Assembly (NCBI GenBank): GCA_028274465.1
Contig: CM051456.1
Coordinates: 83,438,753-83,502,752, forward strand
Reading direction: 5' to 3'
Origin: Plantago ovata
Taxonomy: Eukaryota > Streptophyta > Magnoliopsida > Lamiales > Plantaginaceae
Length of the DNA stretch: 64,000 nt
Each line of letters starts with the position of its first letter. Position 1 is the first letter of the stretch. Below are positions 54,812 through 64,000 of this stretch, one piece after another. A model generated the notes under the pieces. It worked only from the letters and a program-made list of their open reading frames with translations, searched no databases and was not told the origin of the DNA. The position numbers and the translations under genes are program-made.

Positions 54812-56096
54812 TGATGAACGGGGATTTGTCGGGTCCCGATCAGCAAATAAATTTGTTATTTAGCCAAAGGCAATTCACAACTACAACGAAAACCGTAGTG
54901 TAGCAGTAGAATGACCTCGAGTGTCGTTCTCTCAGACATAACTAGCTTATCAATCTAATTAGAATATAAAAACAGCAGACTAATAGCAAAGGTTTTTCTA
55001 ACAGATAATGAGATTGGTGATAGTATGATCCTTCAAAGCATAACGGGTCAATAATCATGCATAAATTCCTCGGTCTTGCATGGAGATCTTTATCAATCGA
55101 ATGTCCTGTTGCAATTATAAGCACTACGAAGATAATGATACTGACAAGTCAATCACTATTGTCCAATTGTGTTCCGTAATTATTCAACACTACAAAGATA
55201 TAGATGCGCATAGGTCGACGAGGTCCAATTGTGCAAATAATAATACAACATACGAGATTTAGGCTGAGCCTGATCAACGAAATAAAGCAATAACACGGAG
55301 TATAATGCGCGATATAGCCATTAGCATGATTATCTTCCCTTCGCTAAGAATTCACATACTACCACCAACATAAGTTTAGCTACTCATAATAGGCATGCAA
55401 TCAACAGAAATCATAGAAGAAAACATGTTGAAAGATATATAAAAATAAGTAGAATAAACTGTAAGATACAATGTTACCGAAGGTTGTCAATCTCCGAAGA
55501 ATGAATTGCGATCCTACAAGCTCCAATCTGCTATGAAAAAGTGTCCCCTAAGCTACGAACCCCAGAACAGGCTCTGGGAAGTCCCTACCTAAAACTACAG
55601 AGAAAGGGAGAGAATAGGTCTGGAAAAGTATGAATTTCGGAGAAAACTGAGCAACTATATATAGGCTACGAAAATGGGCGATTCGCCCCACACACCGGGC
55701 GGTTCGCCCGGTGTGGGGGCGTCGCCCACGCCCGGCATGTTCGCCGGGAGGATTTTCGCGGAATTCGCGTTTTCGACGCGTTTTTGGATTTTTCCCCTTT
55801 TCGGACTCGGTTTCTGACTTCTAGTGGCCTTCTAACCTCCAGATTCGACCCCTAGACTCCAAATCCTATCCGGAAACCTTCAGATACTCCAAATAGGCTT
55901 CTGGAACACCAATTCCTTGTCAACTTCAATATAATTGCCGGAAATCCTCGATTTTCAACCAAAACCTGTAAAATAAAATCTAAAGGGAAACGTGACACTA
56001 TTCTAATAAAATGCACTAAAATATAGCTAAATTAACATAGAGGATAGCTAAAAAGGTGAAAAAGACTCAATGAAAGTGTAAAATACACATTCATCA
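54812..56096 (-). repeat. Gypsy3 3' LTR (right contig)
   Basis: 1285 bp; shorter than the left-contig copy because of many 1-2 base deletions, notably in the palindrome cluster (55676-55750). TATATATA at 55656-55663. Confidence 0.9.
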
Positions 56097-57660
56097 ACTC
56101 CCCAAACCGAACCTTTGCTTGTCCTCAAGCAACTAAGCTAGACTCTAATGAAAAACAATGCAAGACACAAAATGGAGTCTCATGCCAAATAAAATGAACT
56201 AATCTACTGAATCTACCAAAAAACATATGAACAAAAAACCATATAAATCAAAGCATGAATATAGGTTGAAGAATACCTCGATTGACTTATACACATCCAC
56301 ATAAGCACTTATGTCAAGACAAGATAGTCTCTCGTAACATTCTCTACCTGGACCTAGTCAGTGACGACGTAATGAAGCATGCTAAGATACGAATGGTTGT
56401 CCGTGCCTATGAAACTGAGGACTTACTGCTGTTCCACCATGTTAAGACATTCCCTCAAAGAGGTCGAACCAGTACTGGCTCTCATCAAACGAAGGAGGGT
56501 TCCCTATAAAAGATAACACTCCCCTATTCTACCCATCTCTCAAGTAAAGTCTTAAGCTATTCACCACTTCCTGAATGGCAGACGAGGGTGGTCTAGAACA
56601 GATGACACTCAAGACAAAAAAGATAAAAAAAATAGAAAATTACAACACGATTACGGATATTACAAGAATTGGAAAATGAGACACAACACTTTGCTAAACT
56701 GCTATTTGGCTTTCTTTTTTGGATCCTTCCTTGCTTTTTTTTGGGGTCTTTTCTTTTTTTTTTTTTTCTTTTTTCTTTCCAGATTCTTTTTTTCTTTTTC
56801 TTTTCTCCTTTTCTTTTTTCTGGAATTTTTCTTTCTTTCTTTTTTTCGAGTTTTTCTAGCCAGCAGTAGCATAACAAAAAGAGAAACAAAATGACTCACA
56901 TGACTTCCCCAAACCTATTCGAAAGAATAGGTTGGAGTACAAAATTTACGGAAAAGTAAAAACAAACTCACGATATGGAAATGAAAAACGAAAATAAGTC
57001 TAATGATGGTGTAACCCCCTCCCCAAACCTATTCGGAAGAATAGGTTATAACAAAGGATCACACAACCTCACACTACCTCCTTCCTAGGCATTTAGCAAT
57101 CTCAAAGCATGGTGAAGACTTGTTGCCTCTTAGGTTCATAATTACTCGGGAAAACAACTATAAGACCCTAACATGCAACATCCTATTATAAAGGCCTTCG
57201 TGAACCGCAGTAGAGAAAACACCACTAAGTGATGTCGAGACTACCAATCTTAACTAAGTGCAATACATAAATGTGACAAGCCAAGCGAGAAAAACCTCAA
57301 ACAAATTCATACAGATGAAGCATACGATTAATGGCATAGTTAGTTGATCTACCCAATAAAAAAGTTCAAAAAATTCGGCAATAAACTCCATATAAAACAT
57401 GCAAGACTATCCTAGGATGAATGTAGTGAATGCAACCTAGGAAATCTAAGAAAGCAGTAAACGTGCAAATGCAAATGCAAACAAAGAACAAGATACTAAT
57501 CAACACAAAGCCAAACAATACTTAACATCACGCTTCACATCCCATCCCCCTTACGATTCTTAAGCTAGCCCCTAGCAAAAGAGAATGAGTAATAAGAAGT
57601 GATACTAGATGTTACCGAACGGTTTGGCCTCGGTTGGCTGAGAGTGGACATGTGAAAGGA
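56097..57660 (-). other. Gypsy3 PPT and 3' non-coding region (right contig)
   Basis: Same contents as 51404-52974: PPT plus hairpin at the LTR edge, pyrimidine run 56714-56845, and hairpins at 56912-56933 (loop GAAA) and 57026-57047 (loop GGAA). No gene supported. Confidence 0.82.
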
Positions 57661-58965
57661 CTAATCATCAGGATGATAATCCCCATAAAAGTCCCTCCAC
57701 ATGTCAGACATGAGCTCCTTGGACTGACGTAGAGCTTCCTGCTGCTGCTGGATGAGCTGTTGCTGCTCCCACCTTTGTTGCCTATCCTCTCGGCGATGCT
57801 CCTCGAATGTCTCCCAATCGCGGTTGTGCTGGGCAATGTGCCTGTCGAGGTCCTGTCGCATGGCCGCATTGTTGGCATCAATTCTGTCGAAACGGCCGTC
57901 GAGGTAGGTACGAAATTCAGAGAAGTCAAATCCTCTAGACCCATGTGGTGCTCGAGGCGGTGCATGCGGTGCTCTATGGACAAACGGGATATCTGAGATA
58001 GGGGCTTGGCCAACATCGGCCTCCATAGCATCCTCATGATCGAAATCACTCGGCTGGAAGGGTGCTCCTACATCAGCAGCGGCAGCCGTGGGGTTCTTCA
58101 ACTGATACCTAGTCAGCTGCACCTCAATTGTTGAGGGTGAAAGGGCAGCGACCTCGCAATCCCCCTCCTCAATGTCATCGACCCCATGATATTTGCAGTA
58201 GGCTGTGATGAAGCTTGGGAAGATGAAGGGCTTCCTCTTCTTTTCCCAGTGGCGCTCGTACTCCTCATACATGATGTGCCCTATGTCGATCTGATGTCTA
58301 CCTATCAAGCAGTAGAGGAGCTCGGCGTAGTAGGGCTGAATCCACGAGTCATTCTTCCTAGGGATCAAGTTGAAGATGCAAAATTTCATCATCACCTTAG
58401 CTTCAATGCTAAGGTCGCTCTGACTGATCCGTGTAGGTTCTCCCCGGATTTCTGGATATCGGTACTCCCTGTTGCAGATCGTGTCTGTGATATGTCTTCC
58501 TATCCCCCTAGAGGCCCTCGAATACAGGTAGGCATGGTCGCTCCCTGTGAATTCCTGATGCCCGAAATGGATCAATGAAGAAATGTGCTCTGGTGTCCAC
58601 GGTATTATCAGGCCTCGGACTAGTACCCCATTCTTCTCCTCGAGATCTGTGTATCCAGTGTAGAACTCTTGGAGGAGGCTCTCGTCGTACCCCTTGAACC
58701 TGTTGGAACTGTACCATACCCAATTCCTTCTTGACGCCAATCGTGATAGCGTTCTATACCCTGCTGTATCAACTGTTGACTCTGGAATATCAATCCTCCT
58801 GTCTGGGATGATCGATCTTCCCCCGTCGGCCAGCTCCGCTTCTAGCCTTTGACGCACCTCTATCGCAGCTACAGACAACTCGTACATATGGTGAGATGGT
58901 TGGGATCTTGATGCTACTCCCTTCCCTTTTCTGCTCGAGCCGGCTCTCCTCGATCTCGGTGCCAT
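57661..58965 (-). CDS. Gypsy3 extra ORF (plant transposon-protein-like)
   Basis: An intact ORF of 434 codons from MAPRSRRAGSS; an upstream in-frame Met at 58983 would add six residues. The basic N-terminus is followed by a domain with SIEAKVMMKFCIFNLIP, QPYYAELLYCLIGRHQIDIG and FIFPSFITAYCKYHGV, which resembles the 'putative plant transposon protein' family found in extra ORFs of Athila-like elements. The C-terminus has a helical Gln/Glu/Arg-rich segment (RREDRQQRWEQQQLIQQQQE) likely to form a coiled coil, ending HPDD. No signal peptide or membrane helix is seen, so I do not call it an envelope. Function unknown. It is the longest uninterrupted coding frame of this element. Confidence 0.78.
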   Translation of the reverse strand: MAPRSRRAGSSRKGKGVASRSQPSHHMYELSVAAIEVRQRLEAELADGGRSIIPDRRIDIPESTVDTAGYRTLSRLASRRNWVWYSSNRFKGYDESLLQEFYTGYTDLEEKNGVLVRGLIIPWTPEHISSLIHFGHQEFTGSDHAYLYSRASRGIGRHITDTICNREYRYPEIRGEPTRISQSDLSIEAKVMMKFCIFNLIPRKNDSWIQPYYAELLYCLIGRHQIDIGHIMYEEYERHWEKKRKPFIFPSFITAYCKYHGVDDIEEGDCEVAALSPSTIEVQLTRYQLKNPTAAAADVGAPFQPSDFDHEDAMEADVGQAPISDIPFVHRAPHAPPRAPHGSRGFDFSEFRTYLDGRFDRIDANNAAMRQDLDRHIAQHNRDWETFEEHRREDRQQRWEQQQLIQQQQEALRQSKELMSDMWRDFYGDYHPDD

Positions 58966-60041
58966 GATTCCTACAAATAACAATTAGTATCGTGTACGAT
59001 GCAAAACAGACCTATGCATATGTAAATATACGAGCGAAAAAACGAGCAATGTCTTCAAGAATCCAACTCCTCAAAAACCCAAAGTCTAGTCTAGTTAATT
59101 TATTACGCAACATATCAATGTAACTACTACAATAACATATCACATTATGCTCTTGCTAAACACCAAATGCCTTGAATCACAAGGTTCAATCCATACCATA
59201 ATAACAAAAAATCTAACATAAATCCTCAACTTCATCAATCATGCATTCTACCAATACATCCATCATTATCATATCAACAAACACATGTTTAAGCATGGAA
59301 TGAAAGTAAGAGATACATTTCCTAACAAGATATATCATCTAATAGCAAAAATCTCAAATCAACAAACCAAGCCTAATTGAACATGCAATTGATAATGAAT
59401 AACGATTCTAATCACATAAATCATCAACCCATATATCATACAAGCTTAATTGAAGCATAAATCAAAAAACCCCCAAATTTAAAAAATTAGGGTTCATGTG
59501 AGATTACCTCAAATCCGGAGTTTGAATGAACTAGGAAGAGATTTGTTCGGATGAAAAGAAAGAGCACGTAACGGGATTTGATTGAAGCTATAGAACACAC
59601 AAATTGATGGAAAGATGAAGAAGTTATGAAGGTTTGAAGGTTTTGTGAAAATGGAGGATTTTTTTGAGTTTAAGGGAAGAAGGAGAAGTGAAATGAGGAA
59701 AATGGGGGAGAACCCCGTTTTTCTCATCTGCAGAACGTGGGGCGATTCGCCCCACGCCTGGGCGATTCGCCCCCACCTCCTGAGGTGGGGAGACGATCGT
59801 TTCGATATAAAATGCGGTTTTTAGTCCCCGAAAACCATTTTTCTCACAAAATCACTCGAAAAATCGTACTCGGACATAACACAAGCACATACGACACAGA
59901 GACGAACAAATTCACATATGAAAAGCAAATTATTCAAGTATGAATGCATGCAATAAAGCGGTAAAGAAAGCGATAAAAACCCCGGGTTGACTCCCGGATA
60001 GCGCCATTGTTTAAAGTCTCTGACTCGACTCCTGTCTTCGC
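58966..60041 (-). other. Gypsy3 spacer between protease and extra ORF
   Basis: About 1.1 kb, AT-rich, with palindromes GGGCGATTCGCCC at 59738-59790. At 59976-60012 the sense strand has a GGCGCT...CCGGGAGTCAACCCGGG segment. From memory it resembles a conserved segment found just after pol in Athila-type elements, which would mark the point where RT-integrase was removed. No gene supported. Confidence 0.6.
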
Positions 60042-62201
60042 CTAGCTTTTCTTTTTTAGGGTACTAGAATTCCCCTTCACGGATCTCCTTCCCATGCCTC
60101 GAACCTGTGAATAAGAATGAACATAGACATTAAGACCACTGTAGTCAATAGTGTTAGAAGTAACAGGTGGATCAGGTGGATCAGATATGGCTTGCAACAC
60201 ATGTTCCTTGCCATCCACTTCAATAGTGCAAGTTCTATGGTAGATGTCCATCACGGAGCGTAGCTTAGTCAAGAACGTTCGCCCCAAGAGGATGACATCC
60301 CCTGTCCCAGGTGTAGACGCCGGCATAACTACAAAATCGGTGTATACAGAAGCTTCACCAATCTTGACCAATACAATCTCCACAACGCCTTCGGGTTTCA
60401 CAAGGGATCCATCTGCCAGTTGCACAATAGCCTTATGCACAAATAGTTTTCCAAGGTTACTCTTCTCGAAAACATTCATAGGGAGCACATTAGAGTAGGA
60501 TCCGGTGTCTAGTGTGGCACGGACATCTTCAAGTTCCCCAATCCCGATCTTAACATCGAAACTTTGAGGGAGTGACTCGGGATCCTCTTGCTCCTCTTCA
60601 CTCTTGTCGGTACCAAGGTTCTTCTCTTCTTCCTCGACCTGTGGAGGCATTTCCCTCTTGCAACTCTCGCACTTAGCAACCTTCTTGATGGTGATTTCAA
60701 CAGGTAGATCACCCACCAAGGTAATGGACATCGACTTCTCAGTGTTGCTAGGCAGCTTGCCTTGCTCCCTACTTGCCCCTCGATCGATCAGCTCTTGCAT
60801 CTTTTGATGGGAAAGCCTAGTGCTCTCTTCCAACCTATCAAGCCTTGCCCTAGTCTTCTCAGAATCTTCTTCATAACGTTTGAGAAAACTGTGGGTGTGA
60901 TCAACCATCTTTTGCAAGTTCTCCATCAGTTGAGCCGACTTCGACTTTGGTGGCTCTTTCGGAGCGGGGTTTTCGCAGTGATCATTACCATAGTTTAGCC
61001 TACTACGGTCTTGGTTAGGGCCATAAGTTTGGTTAGCCGGTGCATATCCTTGATTGTTTCGGAATCCTCTTCTCCAAAATCCACCTCGAGGATTCCTACC
61101 GTCTTGTCCGTAGCTAACTTCTTGAGTACCAAACTCTGTAGCAAAGGCTTCCTCTTCACCTCATCGAGCCCAGTTGCCATCATCATACGCAAGCTCCGAT
61201 CTACACATATGAGCCCCATGCCCATAGTTCTTGCATATTCGGCATACTTCGTTCGAAACAGTTGTTCCAGTGGCGCTCTTGAGGACTTGCTTCAATTCGT
61301 TGGTAAAGCACTCGAATTGATCCCCATTCCCCCTATACATAGGGGCTTCTAGAGTCGGTGGAGCTTCAGGTCCACGTCTCCTAACCATCGCTCTTGGGTC
61401 CTTGAACTGCGAACCCTTAGCAAGCCTTTCGAAAACTGCCCAGACGGCTTCTGCGGTTTCCTCCCAAATATTGCCTCGGCATTGGAAATCCACCACTTGT
61501 TGGTTCTCGAAGGTTAGTCCATTGTAGAAGTGTTGGACTAGGTCAGAAAGTTCAAAACCATGGTGAGGGCACTTGTTCGTGAGATCTTGGAACCTCTCAA
61601 ACGCAGTGTAGATGGTCTCATCATAGTCCTGCTTGAATCCAGTAATTTGCGCCTTTAGCGCGGTAGTCAAGGTGTGAGGGAAGTATTTCTCCATGAAAGC
61701 TGAAAAAACCTTCTCCCAAGTGTCCAGCGAGCCTGCTGGTAGAGAACTCAACCATGACTTGGCTCTGTCGCCAATTCCCATAGCAAAAACCTTCATCCTC
61801 AACTCATCCGTTGTTATTTCAGCTCCGGGTCATGGGAGTTGGTTGACGAAATCATCGATATCGTGCAAGTACCCCATCACATCTTCCCTTGATAAGCCAT
61901 AGAACCTCGGAAGTTGTTGGAATGCGTGGTTCTTGATTTCCAGATCTCGAGTTGCAGACGAAAGAACAATCGCCGGTCCCCTCATACGATCCTTGGTGGG
62001 TTGAACCCATGCTTTCAGTGGTCTAGCTTCTGCCATTCCGTCGATTTCCTTGAAAAGACTGTGTAGAGATTCAGAGAAATCGGTATCCTCTATTTCCTCT
62101 AGTGCACGCCTTTGAAGTAGTCGCCTTCTTTGGTGGTAGACTCTGTCGATCTCAGCAATTGAATCAGCAGGTGGTGTTCCCCTAGATCGTGTATGTGTCA
62201 T
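60042..62201 (-). pseudogene. Gypsy3 gag-protease
   Basis: A single frame of about 720 codons from MTHTRSRGTPPADS, broken only by TGA at 61830-61832 and 61161-61163. The gag core has FQQLPRFYGLSREDVMGYL, GDRAKSWLSSLPAGSLDTW and CPHHGFELSDLVQHFYNGL, then a CCHC zinc knuckle CRICKNYGHGAHMC (about 61190-61240). The aspartic protease has ATLDTGSYSNVLP and DVILLGRTFL. A stop (TAG, 60042-60044) follows KKKS. RT, which should come next, is missing. It would supply capsid and particle maturation. Confidence 0.88.
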
Positions 62202-62304
62202 ACACTATCTGTAACAGACTAGGAAAGCAGTATCAGATAGAGATTAAAAAGGAAAACTAAAACTAATAGAATTAGGTATTGAATGCTGAAAATATAAACA
62301 AATT
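62202..62304 (-). other. Gypsy3 leader remnant without a recognisable PBS
   Basis: 103 bp of A-rich leader between gag and the LTR remnant. No TGGCGCC-type PBS is present. Confidence 0.7.
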
Positions 62305-62527
62305 AAACCTTCAGATACTCCAAATAGGCTTCTGGAACACCTATTCCTTGTCAACTTCAATATAATTGCCCGGAAATCCTTATTTTTCAACCAAAACCTG
62401 TAAAATAAAATCTAAAGGGAAACGTGACACTATTCTAATAAAATGCACTAAAATATAGCTAATTAACATAGAGGATAGCTAAAATAGGTAAAAAAGACTC
62501 AAATGAAAGTGTAAAATACATTCATCA
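62305..62527 (-). repeat. Gypsy3 5' LTR remnant
   Basis: 223 bp matching the right end of the 3' LTR (51180-51403), i.e. only the U3 start of the 5' LTR. About 1.1 kb of LTR, including the TATA box, plus the PBS are deleted. The outer end TTCATCA and the TSD are intact. Confidence 0.93.
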
Positions 62528-62532
62528 GTACC
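62528..62532. repeat. Gypsy3 target-site duplication, right
   Basis: GTACC, as at 50085-50089 and 54807-54811. Confidence 0.95.
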
Positions 62533-63370
62533 AACGCTCATAGGGATCTTATCAGATTTTTCTTCCTCTTTGATCCTGAACTTTATGAGCATTTCCTTTG
62601 CTTACTTTGCTTGATTTATGAATATTCCATCTTTGAGTTGCTTGACTTGCAATCCTAGGAAATAATTCAATTTGCCCATCATACTCATTTCAAACTTGTT
62701 TGTCATGAGTTTGGCAAAATCATCACAATGTTGCTTGTCCTTAGATCCAAATATTATGTCATCCACATAAATCTGGACTAAGAGTATTTTACCATCATGG
62801 TTCATGGTAAATAAGGTTTTATCAACTTCACCTTTCTTGAAACCATTATCCAGCAAGAACTTAGCTAAGGTATCATACCAAGCTCTAGGTGCTTGCTTTA
62901 GACCATATACAACTTTCTGAAGCTTTTATACCATCTTGGTTTCTGAGGGAAGTTCAGAGCCAGGGGGTTGTTCTAGGTAGACTTCTCCGGAAAGTTCACC
63001 ATTTAGGAATGCACTTTTAGCATCCATTTGATAAACAATGAAGTCATTATGAGCAGCAAAGGCTAAGAAAAGTCTATAGCATCCAATCTTGCAACTGGTG
63101 CATAAGACTCATCATAGTCCAATCCTTCAGTGTGGCAATAACCTTGAGCAACTAAACGAGCTTTGTTCCTTGTTATTCTCCAGACTCACTCAGCTTGTTT
63201 CTGAACACCCACTTTGTACCAATTGCTTTCTATCCTTCAGCAAGGGGTACAAGTTTTCATACTTTGTTCCTTTCAAATTGATCCAGTTCTTGCATTGACT
63301 TGATCCATTCAGAATACTTTAAAGCTTCTTCTATGGTCTTGGGCTCAATTTCTGAAACAAAGCAAGAGAA
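62533..63370 (-). pseudogene. Copia-D reverse transcriptase
   Basis: The continuation of the RT interrupted by Gypsy3. It has YVDD (VQIYVDDIIFGSKD) and FEMSMMGKLNYFLGLQV, a stop at 62602-62604 (after FINQAK), and several single-base indels at 63075-63300 that break the N-terminal half. Confidence 0.9.
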
Positions 63371-64000
63371 TCAAGATTCTACTTCAATGACATTTGCTGC
63401 TTTAGCAAGTTCTTGATTAATAGACACTTTGGATCTAGTCACTTGGCGTTTGTCAATATCACCAATCATATCCGTAGAGGGATGATCTCTAATCCACTTA
63501 TTAACAGGTTTTCTGCTCTTTGGATCTGGATATGTTTGCATTTCAGCATGTGACTCTTCAGCATTTACTTGTTCAGTAGTACTGGTATCTTGTTGTGTCT
63601 CTGCTGAAATTGGTTCATCAACAACTGCTTGTTCAACATTGTCGGTTTGAGGTAACTCGTCAGCAGACACAGGAAGTTGCATCGTTTCAGCAACATCGGG
63701 AGCAACTGCGTCCTTAGCCGGAAATTCTTTATCATGAACTACATTTATCTTGTCATGACTTGGGGTAGGAGTGTCATTGTCAGAGAATCATCATTAAGTT
63801 CAATTGATTTGACATTTCTAGCATCGGATTCAGTTCTTTGCTCGTGTATGAGTAATTTGTTCATACATTCTGATATCTCTTCTTCAGCAGGGACTCCTTG
63901 TGATTTTTCATAGAATACAACATGCACTGATTCTTCGATCTTTTGTGCCTTTTTGTTGTAAACTCTATAGGCTTTGCTATGCAAGGAGTAGCCAAGAAAT
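63371..64000 (-). pseudogene. Copia-D linker and integrase C-terminal edge
   Basis: The acidic linker ([20 protein letters not shown], Ala/Glu-rich) and HVVFYEKSQGVPAEEEISE, with a 1-base insertion near 63785 that splits the frame. It runs off the right edge into the integrase C-terminal region. Confidence 0.9.

Larger units (their letters stand above)
54812..62527 (-). mobile_element. Gypsy3: Athila-like element lacking RT and integrase (right contig)
   Basis: Flanked by GTACC on both sides (54807-54811, 62528-62532) inside Copia-D RT. Minus-strand order is a remnant of the 5' LTR (62305-62527), gag-protease, a short spacer, an extra ORF, the 3' non-coding region, PPT and 3' LTR (54812-56096). 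RT, RNase H and integrase are absent, so it could have moved only with enzymes from another element. It shares the PPT, pyrimidine run and hairpins with Gypsy2, which places both in one group. Confidence 0.88.

Noticed and set aside
50085..59216. Two independent Gypsy3 insertions at the same site
   Set aside because: The same TSD, the same junctions and indels concentrated at the 100-N gap point to an assembly duplicate.
59509..59727. 72-codon minus-strand ORF with a hydrophobic start
   Set aside because: AT-rich spacer, no homology recognised and no support as a gene.
59976..60012. PBS-like sequence (sense TGGCGCTATCCGGGAGTC) inside Gypsy3
   Set aside because: It is not next to any LTR, matches tRNA-Asp poorly and instead resembles a conserved post-pol segment of Athila-type elements. 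I treat it as a mark of the RT-integrase deletion.

Overview
This window is repeat-derived DNA from a flowering-plant nuclear genome. Essentially all of it is LTR retrotransposons nested in one another and fossilised to different degrees. I found no host gene, tRNA or rRNA. The plant assignment rests on the families: Sirevirus-type Ty1/copia elements with a large extra ORF after pol, a Tat-lineage Ty3/gypsy element with two RNase H domains and an antisense intron-bearing gene, and Athila-like gypsy elements with a tRNA-Asp primer site. I cannot name the species.

All elements are in minus orientation, so each reads right to left and its 3' LTR has the lower coordinates. Left part (1-30633) is a four-deep nest. 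Copia-B (28974-30633 visible) was hit by Copia-A (5' LTR 27401-28973, gag 25081-27352, protease/linker/RT 1-1164). Copia-A gag was hit by a 23.9-kb Tat element (1170-25075, TSD GAGCT). The Tat element's plus-strand antisense gene was hit by an Athila-like element, called Gypsy2 (4909-15185, TSD GCTAC).

Middle part (30634-49399) looks like one large Sirevirus but is a fusion of two, C1 and C2. It has a 3' LTR (30634-32152), an extra ORF, RNase H, RT, integrase and the gag C-terminus, then a second extra ORF, RNase H and RT, and finally the gag N-terminus, PBS and 5' LTR (47830-49399). The two LTRs have unrelated flanks, so at least two large deletions fused two elements.

Right part (49400-64000) is Copia-D, a decayed Sirevirus whose RT was hit by Gypsy3 (TSD GTACC). 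Gypsy3 is an Athila-like element with gag-protease and an extra ORF but no RT or integrase. A run of exactly 100 N (54512-54611) lies inside it. The 4.6 kb left of the gap is repeated to the right, with small indels concentrated near the gap. This is almost certainly an unmerged contig overlap, not biology.

The most interesting structure is non-coding. The Sirevirus spacer between RNase H and the extra ORF carries an array of seven short hairpins with a constant 7-nt loop and covarying stems. Gypsy2 and Gypsy3 carry GC-rich palindromes that keep the same core but swap AA/TT for GG/CC in the arms. Hairpins with conserved loops also flank the polypurine tracts. The Tat antisense gene has its own TATA box, a 5'UTR intron and two further introns, and is broken by only four in-frame stops besides the insertion.
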